DNA from: Carnegiea gigantea
Lineage: Eukaryota; Streptophyta; Magnoliopsida; Caryophyllales; Cactaceae
DNA length: 64,000 nucleotides
NCBI GenBank assembly: GCA_029747015.1
Contig: JAKOGI010000053.1
Span: 678,501-742,500, forward strand
Direction: 5' to 3'
The notes beneath the pieces are model-generated. The model ran no database searches and was not told where the DNA came from. It saw nothing but the letters and a program-made list of their open reading frames with translations. Positions 13,408 through 25,230 of the stretch are shown here, piece by piece. The first letter of the stretch is position 1. Every line of letters starts with the position of its first letter. Position numbers and translations under genes: made by a program.

Positions 13408-14804
13408 TGATAAAGCTCGATTTTGACTAATTTTTGACCCTAATTTAACCCTTATTCGTCCACAATCTCTTGACTTACCTTATCTAGAAGAAGGTGAATT
13501 CACTCTCATTAGTTCATTTTATGCTTACGAGTAGTGCTTCTTGGTTTTACAGGTGTCTTGCCCAGAAATGTGAAAATCCTACCCATCCTGCCAAAAAGGG
13601 AAGCTTTAGGAATGAAATCCCAGGAAGATTGAGGGTTTGATGAAGCCCCGAAGACCACAAGAATTAGAAGTGGGGGCTGCTGCAGGAGCACGGTTGATTG
13701 CAGGGTACGCACAACCGTGCCTTGAAGTCAGGAGCTACGCACTATTGGACGCACAACCAGGCGTTTCAACCGTGCTACAACCTAGAGACGCACGGTTGAC
13801 CGTGCGTACACACATGACCGTGCGTCATTTAATTTTTCGCGACTTACTCATTTTTGCGGCAGCAGTTATGGTATCTTAGGCTTTTTGTTAGGAGAGACTT
13901 CTCTGGGGCGATTTTGGGGGTTCTTGCTCTGAATACCTTGGCATCATTCTAAACTTTATTCTTGTTCTGAATTCTTGATTTTAGTTGGGATTTGTGGATT
14001 GATTATGCCAATTGACTAAAGTACGTTTCTTCTCTCTCTTTGGTCTTCTATAAAAGTTTCCATCTTTAATCCCGGTTTTGAGTTTCTTGTTTGTAATTGG
14101 AGTTGTTGAGATGAGTAGAGGCTAAATTTGTTGTCTTGGATTGGGCGTAGCCCCTATTGTGTGAATTGGAACCGTATTCTAGGTTTTGTGAATGAATGCT
14201 CATGTTTATGACTGAACTCTCACTTAGCACGCCAAGTGTTCGATGAATTACTTGAAAGGGTTGAATTCCTTTTCTTAGGTTAGGGTTAAGGATATCAACG
14301 ACAGTTGAATCCTTTACTTAGAGCTGCTTTGTGGGTAATTTAATTTCTTAACATGAAAATAGTTAGGAGTTCGATTGGGAATAGAGGTTACTTAATCCTG
14401 TGGTTTTGTTGATTCCTGTTTCATGAAAATAGATAATAAGGATCGCCTAACCAGTCTAACGACCTTCGAGAGAAGGCGTAGATGCGCTTTAATTGGTAAT
14501 CATTTCATTTCAGTTGCTTGCATCGGTCGAATTGCATGACTTAGTTTATAGTCCAAGGAGCACAATAGTGTGGTGAACCCCAATCTAGGACCCTTGTTAG
14601 TATTGATTTAGATAATAGCAGTAGGCATTAGCAGAATAGAACTGTTACTTAGTGAAAACCAATTTTAGTAGATTCTGGCCTCAATAGAGTGTTATAGGTT
14701 GGTTTGGTGGTTAAAACCGAGTTCTCTGTGGACACGACCCGTACTTGTCGTTGTTAGCTACAACTGGCACCGTGTACTTGCAGTAACACATTTTTAAGAC
14801 AACA
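13408..14804 (+). repeat. Left LTR of the 13,408-18,554 insertion
   Basis: It starts TG and ends CA. It carries a GC-rich patch with repeated GCACGGTTG / ACCGTGC units (about 13,689-13,826), a CCAAGTGTTC block at 14,234 and a GTGGACACGACCCGTACTTG block near its end. These blocks recur in diverged form in the other LTRs of the window. Confidence 0.75.
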
Positions 14805-14810
14805 AGTTTT

Positions 14811-14828
14811 TGGCGCCGTTGTCGGGGA
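14811..14828 (+). other. Primer binding site complementary to tRNA-Asp
   Basis: TGGCGCCGTTGTCGGGGA lies six bases after the left LTR. It matches the complement of the plant tRNA-Asp 3' end (TGGCGCCGTTGCCGGGGA) with one mismatch. This site is usual in Athila/Tat-type Ty3/gypsy elements. Confidence 0.85.
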
Positions 14829-15063
14829 GTTGGCGCTTTTCAATATTAGAGCTTACTTGGGCATTCGAGACTAGGCTTTTATTTTGAAAAAAAAAGAAAA
14901 AAATTGAAAATTGAAAAAAAAAATTTGTCTTTTTTCCACTTTCCTCAATATGAGTATAAATTGTTTTGGAGATACTATGATAGGTTACATGCTTTTATTG
15001 CTCATTGTGCTTTTTATTTGAAAAAGTGGGAAATTTTGAATACAGATTCTGAGGGTGTGAATT

Positions 15064-15752
15064 GTGAGACCCGTACTCTTTTATAGTGTTTGTGCTAAAA
15101 ATGTTGATGAAGTTTGGAATTTTCTTGATTGGTTAGCTCGGAATACTTATGAATATGAGATTAGTTATACTAATTCATACATCCGACCCCTTGCATCCCT
15201 AATTATGCTCCTCGTATGTGCAAAATTTGCCATTGTTCTGATTATGCCAGTAATTCTTATCCCTATTATATTTCTGATGAGGGCTTTGCTAGACTTAGCA
15301 ATATGATAGAGATAATGAATAAGCAACAAATTAAGTTTGCTAATAAAATGCGGGAGTATGACCTATCACCCGATACTGACCTTAGTTCTAGTGCTCCTAG
15401 ACTTGATGTCAATCTGTGTAATGATGGTGCGTCTTTTTCTCCTCTAGAGTCTGGACTAGGGGAAGTCATTGACCCTCCCTTGACTACTTTATCTATTGCT
15501 ACTCCATCCTCGCCTAGTCCTTTTAGGAACAACACTGCGCTTATCATGACTTTTCTTGATACACCTTCCCCTTTAGCTCAGTCGACGGAGTTCGAAGTAG
15601 GTGAGACCTTTTCTTACTTACATTCATCTGAGTTGCATGCTCAGGTGTTCGATAAGCTCCTACAAGCTTTGACAGCATCCAAATTGGTAGCTTGGATCTT
15701 GAGAGATGAGGAGTGGCTGATGCTCCTCGCGCCTCCCATCGCACTATTTTAG
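15064..15752 (+). pseudogene. Short gag-like frame in the LTR insertion
   Basis: Two overlapping frames (15,064-15,306 and 15,216-15,752) follow the leader. The second starts with a C-K-I-C-x-C-S-D-Y cysteine cluster, then a helical stretch and a low-complexity Ser/Pro/Asp tail. The cysteine cluster recalls the zinc motif of plant gypsy gag proteins, but similarity is weak. No pol domain follows. After 15,760 the interior is T-rich and non-coding, with a polypurine-like TAGGTGTGGGGGTGG at 16,216-16,230. Confidence 0.35.
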
Positions 15753-17279
15753 AGAGGCTTAGTCTGGGTACGATCAGTACCCAACCTGGTATAATCGTTC
15801 TGGCGCTTTTCCTTTTTTTTATTTTCTTTATTTTCTTTTGTTTAGTTGTGGATATTAGAATTGTGTTTTTATTGGTGATCACCTTGAGGTGAAATTTGGG
15901 ATGTTGTTGAGCCATTAATGGCTATGATCACCATTTTTATATTTTTGTGCACATTTGTGTTTTGTGATTGGTGGTGTTAATGGATTGGTATATCTTTATT
16001 TTTGGTGGTTAGTTTTGTATATATGTGTAGCCTTGTTTTTGATTTGGTAAGTGTTTTTAGGAGAGTGTGCTAACTTGTGTATATGTGTGCAGGTTTAGTG
16101 TTCTTGTGTGTGTTTGTTTTGTTTTGTGTGTCTTGTGCGTGATTTTGTTTTCTTTGTTTTTGTGTGTTTTGTGGTTGGTGATGACTCTCAGCTCCCAATG
16201 AGGACATTGTGATATGTAGGTGTGGGGGTGGGGTCATTTACCCTTTTATTCTTATTTTTGCGCAAATTTTTTATTTTTTGTGCTAGTTTTTCAATTTTTC
16301 CTTTTCCTTGCATAGTTTTTCTTTTTGGCTTTTGGGGTCTTGTACTATTTTGATTGACTTTGATCCGTTGTACGTTAGCCATTAGCTTATACCTAAGTAA
16401 GTTATTCATGATAGATCTTTGTCCCAAGTACGTCGCTGTTGGTCCCAATCCTAACCCCAACAGTCTATTATAGCTATGTAATCCAGTCCTTGTGTACACT
16501 TCATCATTATCTTAGGACCTTAGTCTTTCGTGATTGACTCTCCCACCTGTTTTCAACACGGTTACTTTAGTTTTTGCCTGCATTCAAAAAAAAAAAAGAG
16601 AAAAAAAAAGAAAAAGAAAAAAATAAATTTGGAATGACAAGTATCTCTTTGAGGCATGCGCCACTGGGCGTTACCCTTTTAGGCATGTGCTACTAGATGT
16701 TACCCTTTGAAGCAATACTGCTACTGGAAAAGCTTGCTTCCTTTGTTAATAAGTTAATAATGTAGCATGTGTTAGTCAGGTAGGAACGAGGTTGATTTTG
16801 GTAAGCTTAAGTCCTAGGATAATGATACACTTACACACCAAGCACTAGGATAGATTCCAAGTTTTGATGTACAATGAGGTGAAAAGTTGGTGATTTGATG
16901 TCACGTATGTGGATAGAGAGTCTTGATACGTACACTATGTTTATATACAGGCTAACGTCTTTGTTGTATGGGTGATTTGGCCAGTTAGAATATGTATAAA
17001 GTTCTCCCTTGTAAATATTTTCGATTTGTTTGTAAATCCAAACTGTTTTTCAATTTCTGTTTCTCTTTTCCTTTTCCTTTTTCTTTTTCAAGATTTTGTG
17101 GGTATATCTTCTGCAAACCCTCAAGTAACCTCACTCGTCCACTTAGGGGAACCAAGGGGTTTAAAGGGCTTGTTGCATACGCTAAATGCAGCTATGATTC
17201 ATATAAAAGTGAGTTAGATTCTTAGGTCAGTTTTTATTTTTGTCTTGTTCAAGGACGAGCAAAAAGGTAGGTATGGGGG

Positions 17280-18554
17280 TATTTATTACACCTATTTTTG
17301 ACCCCATTTTAGCCCTTATTTGACCCATTTTTTCCAGTGTTTTCATATCAAGTTTAGATGAAAAAGGGTCAAATTCACTTCCTTTGATTCAATTGTGCTT
17401 ATAATGTGTTTTGTCTTACTTTCAAGAGAAATTCTCGGGTTTTGATAGAAAGGAAGACCTTAGGAGCGATTTGAAGGATGCATAAAGGTCCAACGAAGCC
17501 CCAAGAGCACAAGTGAGAGCTGCAAGAAGTGCATGGTCGTGCTGCAGGACCAGAAGCTATGCACGGGCTGGGTGCACGGCCGTGTATCCTGCCAGTGCAC
17601 GGCCGTGCGTCCCGCCAGCTGTCGCGATTTAAGCAGTTTCCAGTGTTCATAAAGGGGCTTTTTTCTTTCTTTTTAAGGGGGGTCTTTTTGCTGGGTTCTT
17701 GAAAGGACCAATTAGGGTTTATCCTAGCCTCCATAAACCCCTTTGGGGGGAGATTAGATTAAGTTAGTCCTTGTATGCATTGTAGAAAATTTTGGACTCG
17801 CAATTGAAGACTAAGCTCTTCTTCTCCTTTTCTCTTTAATTTCATGCTTTTTAATTTATATTCGCTAGTTCAATAGATTATTGTTTTGCTTTGATTTCAA
17901 TGTTTGTTTGTGAATTAAAGGTTTCGTCTTTGGTTGTGATTTGTTCTTGAGATGGCCAATTGATTCCTGTTTAGGCCTTCACCTAACTTGTTTATGCCTG
18001 GAATTTAGAGTTTTCTTTCACGCCCACCAAGTGTTCTATAAAATGCTTGAAAGAGCTTTCATCCGTGTTTTAGGGCAATTAACTTATGCTGAGAGGTGAG
18101 GTCGATTGTCTAGTGTGGCTCGAAAGAATAGTTGGGATTTGAACATGAAAATAGTCTCGGTCGCTAGCTAGGTCAAGGGTTGTCAATCTTGTAGTTTAAT
18201 TGAACTAATCCCATGAAAATATGATGTTAGAACAATTAGACTAGCTCATGACCTTTGAAAGAGGGCTTGCGTGGTTTTAATGATGCAACCGACCATCTCT
18301 AAATACTAGCGTAACTTAGGAAGGTGAGGCTTGACTTGATTACTTGGTTTATCTTAGGTCTAATCATAGTCCTTTTGTTTTCGCTTTAGTAGTTTAGTCC
18401 TATTTTCTATCCCCTTCGATTTTGCCTAGCTCGAGACGTTTTAGTTAGCCCTGATAGTTGGAAACACAACTTCCTACGGACGACACCCCAAGTACTCAAC
18501 GACACACCTTGCCCTTAGGGTTTATAAATATTAAAACTCTGTTTTTTCCTAACA
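17280..18554 (+). repeat. Right LTR of the 13,408-18,554 insertion
   Basis: It begins just after a polypurine tract (GGTAGGTATGGGGG, 17,266-17,279) and ends TCCTAACA next to the ATACG duplication. Its second half aligns well by eye with the LTR ending at 1,379. It holds two GCACGGCCGTG blocks at about 17,570 and 17,594. Confidence 0.72.
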
Positions 18555-19602
18555 ATACGAAGCAGTTAGAAAGGTTTCTTGCATGACTCACCTATGCTTC
18601 AGATTTTATTAAAGATAGCTAAGCTAAGACAGCCATTGCAACAGAAATACAAGAAAGAAGTACGTTGAACATGGAGTCTTAATGATTCAAAGATTATTCA
18701 AAACCTCAAAGAGATATGTAAAAATCTTCCTATTCTTAATTTGCCTAATGAAGAAAATGATTTATTTCTTGAGACAGATGTCAATAATGAGCACTGCAGC
18801 ACAGTATTCAAAATCAAAGAAGGTAAAAAAATTCTGCAAATATTACAATGAAAGTTTTTATAAGACATAATACAGCTATCCCACGACGGAGAAACAAATT
18901 CTTGCAGTCATAAGGGGAATTGAAAAGTTCTTAATCTTTTTAGCCTCAAAACCTTTTGTTATTCGAATTGATTGCAAAGGAATACTTAATTTTGTGAAAA
19001 AGAATTTATCAAATATCAAGTATAAGGGCGACTCCTACGTTTACAATCATGACTTAACCAATTTTCCTCCTTTGTTGAACATATAAAACCCGATGACTCA
19101 CCTATGCTTTAGATTTTATTAAAGATTTAGCTAAATTGAGACAGCCATTGAAACAGAAATACAAGAAAGAAGTAAGTTGGACATGGACTCGTAATGATTC
19201 AAAGATTATTCAAAATCTCAAAGAGATATGTAAAAATCTTCCTATTCTTAATTTGCCTAATGAAGAAAATCATTTACTTTTTGAGACAGATGCCAACAAT
19301 GAGCACTGGAGCACAGTATTCAAATTCAAAGAAGACAAAAAACTCTACAAATATTGCAGTGGAAGTTTTTATAGAACATAATGCAACTATCCCACGATGG
19401 AGAAATAAATTCTTACAGTCATAATGGGAATTGAAAAGTTCTTAATCTTTTTAGCCCCAAAACCTTTTCTTATTCGAATTAATTGGAAAGGAATATTAGT
19501 GTTGTGAAAAAAATTTATCAAATATGCAAGTGCAAGAGTGACTCCTACGTTGACAATTATGGCTTAACTAGTTTTCCTTCTCTGTTGAACATATATAGGG
19601 AT
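18555..19602 (+). pseudogene. Pararetrovirus RT C-terminus/RNase H, tandemly duplicated (copy 1)
   Basis: Viral sequence resumes after the LTR insertion. Two direct copies of about 510 bp (18,583-19,092 and 19,093-19,602) both start ATGACTCACCTATGCTT. Both hold the RNase H core: the D-L-A-K-L-R-Q-P-L stretch, L-P-I-L-N-L-P-N-E-E, an E-T-D-x-N-N-E-H-W active-site segment and the F-L-I-F-L-A segment. Copy 2 has one such unit (44,090-44,600). The duplication therefore happened in this copy after divergence. Stops and frameshifts break both units. Confidence 0.8.
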
Positions 19603-20601
19603 TGAAGAACTCTCTATCAGATAGTTTAACTCGAGAACTCGCCATTGGTGATCATCAGAGCAGAACTCCTACCAGAAAAGGAAGAAATCCATAATGAAAT
19701 GCCATTATTACTAGAACAGATTTCTCCTTTTAGTAAAGTCCTTATTGATAATTTGAAATTTCATATAAAAGTAGATCATATTTTGGTCTGCTATCTTTTA
19801 CCTACCTAATAACTCAAAGATTTTCCCTTATAAAGTTACAAGTTAATTATCTAAGAGGTCCTTATGATATCTAGGGAAAAAAAGTTCTCATGTTCAAGAA
19901 AAATGCTCAATAAGTGGTATGTAGTCTGCATTGACAATTATTATAATTATTCCTATGATATTTGGGAGTCTTGGAGTACAACGATCTAATTTCCCGATAA
20001 ATCTGGAGTTTGTGGTGCTACTTTCTCAACAAATTCAATCTCTCCAAGTGACCCCATTATCAAAGCCTGGGAATACGGCATGGTACTTTACTTTACAGAA
20101 ATCCCAAATCTGAAATTTTTATTTTTCTCAAGACTAACTAAATTTCAGCAATGCATGTTGAGAAAGATCTATTGGATTGTTATATCTCCTGATGGTCCAA
20201 CATAGATGCCTATATATGGAAGTATATTGTGCACTAATCGATTATAAAAATGAAAAGCCAAACCAGCCCATTATTTTGTTCAGATTGTTGATTTCGACGA
20301 TCCCTATGATCAACAACAAGAATAGTTTCCAGAACGATGAGAATTAGTTACTGATCCTGCTTTAGCAAGAGCCATCGATTTTTGCAATATTTATCATCAA
20401 AATTGGGCATTAATCAAACAAGGAAAAGCATCAATGTACTGTAGAGACACTACTTTCGCCTATGACAATGAGTTTAAAGAATACATGAAGGTGGAGAGAG
20501 CGGTTGCAGAAGATATCTTTGACTATCTTTTTGATATTGGAGCTGAAAAATTCTTATCAAAAGAAGAAAAGAAATATCTTCTTGAATTATTTAAGAAATA
20601 G
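19603..20601 (+). pseudogene. Unrecognised pararetrovirus region downstream of RNase H (copy 1)
   Basis: It matches copy 2 at 44,610-45,612 through several blocks, including one with I-I-I-P-M-I-F-G-S-L (19,931), a K-F-Q-Q stretch (about 20,137), a D-P-A-L-A-R-A segment (about 20,356) and a Y-D-N-E-F-K-x-Y-M-K segment (about 20,461). It ends at a TAG at 20,599-20,601. It holds the genomic place of the translational transactivator/inclusion-body frame of caulimoviruses and cavemoviruses, but I cannot recognise that family in the residues. It is broken by stops. Confidence 0.6.
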
Positions 20602-20798
20602 GATCCAGAGCATCTTCAATTTGATGAAGATTTTGATGATTATCCAGTTAATGATGGTCTGAAAGATATAATTGGAGATGAAGGCATGCAGAATCTCAAT
20701 AATGATGACTAGTCTTATCATCATTAAAAGCTCTGAAAAGTGGTTGTTTTATTATTGTACTATTTTGAGAAGTGTTAGGTCTATAAAATAAAGTAGTC

Positions 20799-20894
20799 TA
20801 CTATAGCCATGTGAACGCAACTGTAGCTATTGTAAAATCATTGTGTACTGTAGCTAATAGAGCATCCTATGTACCCTCATCCCCTCTATAAAAG
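20799..20894 (+). promoter_or_regulatory. Pararetrovirus promoter (copy 1)
   Basis: TATAAAAG at 20,887-20,894 is preceded by three related elements TACTATAGCC (20,799), AACTGTAGCT (20,819) and TACTGTAGCT (20,846). Copy 2 has the same arrangement. The position after the last frame and before the leader fits the single major Caulimoviridae promoter. Confidence 0.75.
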
Positions 20895-21052
20895 GAGAGG
20901 TCGAGTGCTGAGAAGAGACATAATCATTTGACCATTCTTGAGTAAAAGAGAAGTTGGGATTCTCTATTTCTCTGTGAGCAAGCATCTTTAATGATCTTAG
21001 TTTAAGTCCATCTTTAAGCTTTCCATTGTAATATTTCCACTTTAAAGCTTTC

Positions 21053-21058
21053 AATAAA
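21053..21058 (+). terminator. Pararetrovirus poly(A) signal (copy 1)
   Basis: AATAAA lies about 165 bp after the TATA box. This short spacing is as expected for a terminally redundant pararetroviral RNA. The matching signal in copy 2 is at 46,055. Confidence 0.6.
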
Positions 21059-21690
21059 AAAAGTTTTCCAGTAGGGAATGTTATTCAATTGAGCCTTTTG
21101 CCTTAAATATTATAATTTCTTGATTAAAGTCTCACTATCCGTTAAAAATATATAAAATTTGATTATTACGGTCCGAGGTAGGAAACAAAAAGAATCTGTG
21201 TTGTGCCTGATCTAAGAAAGGGGGTTGAGATTAGCAATCTCTGTAAAACAGAAGCTAGAGAAACGCCGGAATCCAGTGCTGATTAAGTTTAGGTCATGAT
21301 CGGAACTCTCTAATTAAGCTTTAATTATTTTGCTAAGTATGATGGGCTGTTAATTACTAGAAAATATAATATTTATGATATAAGTAATAGATTATGATAA
21401 CTAATACTAGTAAAGTCATTATAAGAAGTCCAAACAAAAATATAAGCTTAGTTTTATTAAAAAGCCCCAAAAACCTAAGTATTTGTACTTTAGACCTTGT
21501 TTGAGTCAAAAATAGAAAATTTAAAAAGTTCAGGGACTAAATTGTAAAGAAAAACTTTGAAAAGCAACTGTTTCATAAAATATCAACCTCTGCTAATAGT
21601 TTATCCAAAATAGTAGGTACTTGAGAATACATTCTAAAAAAGTTGACCCCTAAAAATTATTTTCATAAAATTCAGAGTACCCCAAAGTTA

Positions 21691-21990
21691 CAAATTGCAA
21701 TTTTGTAGTCTTAATTGTTCAACTCATTATGGGATCATATTTGTTATAACTTTTTGTTCTCTATGTTGATTGCTAGAAGACGGGGATGACAAGTCATCAC
21801 TTTTAATCCGTCAAACAATTGTCACTCTCAGTGATATGTCTTTTTATAGCATACCATGTAGCGGTACCATGTAGCATTAACCTCTTAATTATAAAATTAG
21901 TATTTTAGTTCTCTATGGAGATGGTGGGGATCGTTTGCAATAGGCTTTTATGAACAAAATGTCAAATGATCAATTTCTTCCCCCAGTCTA
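21691..21990. other. Unassigned AT-rich flank of pararetrovirus copy 1
   Basis: Copy 2 shows no similarity beyond 21,690. I see no gene or repeat. Confidence 0.5.
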
Positions 21991-21994
21991 CTAC

Positions 21995-23260
21995 TATAAC
22001 GCCCTGATATTTTCAAAGAATTACTTTTAGAAATATTTTTTTCATGAAACTGGGCACATTGCACTGTGTCACCTAAGAGGCGACACAAGGCTCATATTAT
22101 GAACAATAACATTGGTTGTAATAAGAAAAGAGACAACAACGAACTAGTCATTTCATTTCGATTGGATAGTTCGATAGAGCCATTACTATAAGTCGTGTAT
22201 TATATAAATAATATTAACATTGTAAATAGTGATCCTATATTTTTTTACGTGTGATCCCTCCCAACACTTGAACCCCTTTTTAGATGAATCTGAAAATACA
22301 AAATACATAAATAGTAAGCCAAATAAGCCTAGTAGAAGATGATGCTATATAGTAAAATAATTCAGGGCACAACTAAATTCATTTTATTCATCAAACTGAG
22401 TTAAAACATTTGCTACTAAAGCATTTAACAATAAGAGACTTAATCTCCATTATGGTCATTGAACATATATGCACATACTTGGACTTATCGGAAAGCCCAA
22501 ACGTCATTGATCAACATACAATAGAGCAGTAAGAAAGCCCACCATTAATGTGATAAAAGAATTAAAATAATTACTTCATGTTACACTTCATTAGCCACAA
22601 GGATTTAATAAAATGACATAACCATAAGGGCATAACCATCATACTGTACTTAATTTATGTGATTGTTTTCACAAATTCAGCTGAAGTGACCTAAAGCTTC
22701 ATATGTCCTAGATAAATGATGAGTAGGCTACACAAGCTTAACAACGAAGCCACAAAAGTAATAATAGGTCGACCACAACCGTGTTATTCGATCCTTCACT
22801 TACATGGGTCAAAGCCCCATTGTTCCATTAATTTTGCTTAATAGGGAGAGAAAGAGAGAAAGAAACAGAGAGAAAGAGTGTGTAGTAAACCATAGATGAT
22901 GTGTGGCAAAGTGAGGAAGAGATTTGATATTTATAGAGAGTCTTGGATATAAAATTAGGCCCCCTTCTTATGGCACAAAGATTTAGGAATGGCAAAGTGA
23001 ATGTCTTATAATTAATACTAGCAATTCCGAATATGGTGAATTATAATCAACTAATTACCTAGTCAAAATAATTAAATGGTGGTGTTCTCCATAATCTCAA
23101 GTTCTAAGCATTCCCACCAATATTGTCGGCTCAACTTTTGGTACTATAAGCCCAACATCTCAACAAAATTTAGCACACTCTTGTAATTGCACACATGATG
23201 ATTATGGTAATGTTTTTTTTCCCTTTTCATTTAATAATGATAAATTTTCGCGGCATTACA
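21995..23260. mobile_element. Possible non-coding element with short inverted ends
   Basis: The stretch begins TATAACGCCCTGATATTTT (21,995-22,013) and ends AAATTTTCGCGGCATTACA (23,242-23,260), an imperfect inverted match. There is no coding potential. A GA-rich patch lies at 22,842-22,880. It could be a decayed LTR or foldback fragment; there is no clear target duplication. Confidence 0.3.
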
Positions 23261-23502
23261 ACCACTGAGTCATTTTTTAAATTTGAATGTTATCATCTTT
23301 AGTATTTGGGATTTTGGGGAAAAACATGCCATTGAGTTATTTATTTTTCCTACTCTAATACTGAGTTATTAGGTTTTTTTTCCCAATATACAATCGATAA
23401 TAACAAGTTATATAATCACTCGGTGCAAGAATGGTCTTCCAATCACCAAATCCCCTTGAAATCTAATTTCTAATTCTCAATGCTTGCTAAGAACTCAAAT
23501 CT

Positions 23503-25230
23503 GGAAGTGTAAGGGTGAACATGGTCTTGAGTGGCTAACATACCTTGTTAATGTTATATTTAAGACAGCAAAGATGCCACACGAGTGGAGAGTAAGTACT
23601 ATTATCCCGCTTTACAAGAACAAGAGTGATATTCAAGACTGCAACAACTATAGAGGAATAAAATTGCTTAGCCACACAATGAAGATATGGGAGAGGATGA
23701 TTGAGGGAAGATTGAGGGTTGATACAAGGATTACAAAGAACCAATTTGATTTTATGTTAGAAAAATTGCCAACGGAGGCTATTTATCTATAGACTCCTGG
23801 AGTTCTATAGGGATAGAAAAAAGGACCTTCATATGGTGTTCATTAACCTAGAGAAAGCATACAATAGAGTACCTAGGAAGGTATTATGGAGGTCGATGGA
23901 GAAGGCGTACCGAGTGCTTATATTCAAGTTATTAAAAATACGGACGAGGGAGTTAGGACAAGAGTTAGGACCTTAGGCAGGAATGCAGAGGACTTCCCCA
24001 TAGACATTACACTTCGTAAAGGATTAGTGTTGAGCCCTTCCTTATTCACTATAGTTATGGATATACTCACTAGAGGGATTCAAGATGAGGTGCCATGGTA
24101 CATGCCATTTGCAAATGACATAGTCCTTATCGATGAGATTATGGAGGGCGTAAACAACAAGTTAGAGAGGTGAAGACATACCCTAGAGGTTGAAGGTTTT
24201 AGGTTAAGTAGGTCTAAGACTAAGTACTTAAAATACCGATTTAGTAAGCGAATGAAGCGACCATTGGAGGTATGGCTATACCAAGAGTCGAAAAGTTCAA
24301 ATATTTGGGCTCAATCATTCAAGATGGTGGAGATATTGATAAATATATTAACCAAAGAATAAAGGTAGGATGGCAAAAATGGAGGAATGCATCGAGAGTG
24401 TTGTGCGATAAGAGGATTTCACTTAGGTTGAAGGAGAGGATATATCGTATGGTTGTTAGACCAGCTCCATTGAATAGTGCGAAGTGTTGGCCTAGGAAGA
24501 AGTCCCAGGTCCAGAGGATGGGGGTCGTGGAGATGATGATGATGATTCGTTAGATGTGTGATTACATAAGAGCAGATACGATTAGAAATGCAATTAGTAG
24601 AGACAAAGTAGGAGTGACATGTAGAGAGGATAAGATGAGGGAAGACTTAGACCATTTGCAATGGTCTCCTCGCGAGGCAGATATGAGGAGAGAGAAGGGA
24701 AGCGAGGGAGGCAAGTATCTGCACTGAAGGCCTCATGATATGTACCTCGTGGGGAGGCTCTTCTGTGCAAGCCAACTCGTGAAGTACATTTTTTTTAAAT
24801 GTTTTTTATTAGTTTTTCTTTTTTTATTTAAAAAATAAAGTTGTATATTATATAGTGGATTTATGGGTATAATTTTATTTGGTGAGGAAAAGTGGTGAGC
24901 TTGCCATTACAGAGAGTGAGGATTGTGAGGAAAAAAGTTGGAGAGAGGACTGATATGGCAGTGGTAGGGCCCAACTGGTGAGCCAAAAAATGGCTCACCA
25001 ATGTTTTTGCTCTTAGATGGTTTGATCATATTAGGAGAAGAAATATGGATGCACTGATGAGGAGGTGGGAGCTTCCGGAGTATAGAAGGGGGCGAGGTAG
25101 ACTGAAGAAGAATTGGAGAGAGAAGTGATCAAACACGATATGAAGATCTTAGGTTTTAACGGAGACATGGCTCAGGATAGGAAGTTATAGAGAGCTAGGA
25201 TTAAGGTTGCAGACTTTAGGGCAACTTGTT
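23503..25230 (+). pseudogene. LINE reverse transcriptase remnant
   Basis: Fragments at 23,484-23,792, 23,886-24,173 and 24,272-24,553 carry non-LTR RT motifs: P-H-E-W-R-x-S-x-[24 protein letters not shown], and K-F-K-Y-L-G-S-I-I-Q-D. The catalytic box is F-A-N-D (24,108-24,119) instead of F-A-D-D, so the polymerase is dead. The C-terminal part with W-F-D-H-I-R-R-R resumes after the MITE at about 25,016. The enzyme would copy LINE RNA at nicked target DNA. Frameshifts and stops separate all parts. Confidence 0.88.
24650..25012. mobile_element. PIF/Harbinger (Tourist-like) MITE inside the LINE, 363 bp
   Basis: TTA duplicates flank it (24,647-24,649 and 25,013-25,015). The termini are GACCATTTGCAATGG and the complement of GAGCAAAAACATTGG, imperfect 15-bp inverted repeats. 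Removing it restores continuity of the LINE sequence around R-W-F-D-H. There is no coding sequence. Confidence 0.85.

Larger units (their letters stand above)
13408..18554 (+). mobile_element. Non-autonomous LTR insertion (5.15 kb) with ATACG TSD and non-matching LTRs
   Basis: The 5-bp duplication ATACG flanks the insertion exactly (13,403-13,407 and 18,555-18,559), and copy 2 shows the uninterrupted viral site. The left LTR (13,408-14,804) begins TGATAAAG and ends AAGACAACA. A primer site for tRNA-Asp follows. The interior is about 2.5 kb with only a short gag-like frame and no protease or polymerase, so it is LARD-like. The right LTR (about 17,280-18,554) ends TCCTAACA. By eye the two LTRs share only patches of distant similarity, whereas the right LTR resembles the LTR at 25-1,379. 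Confidence 0.8.
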
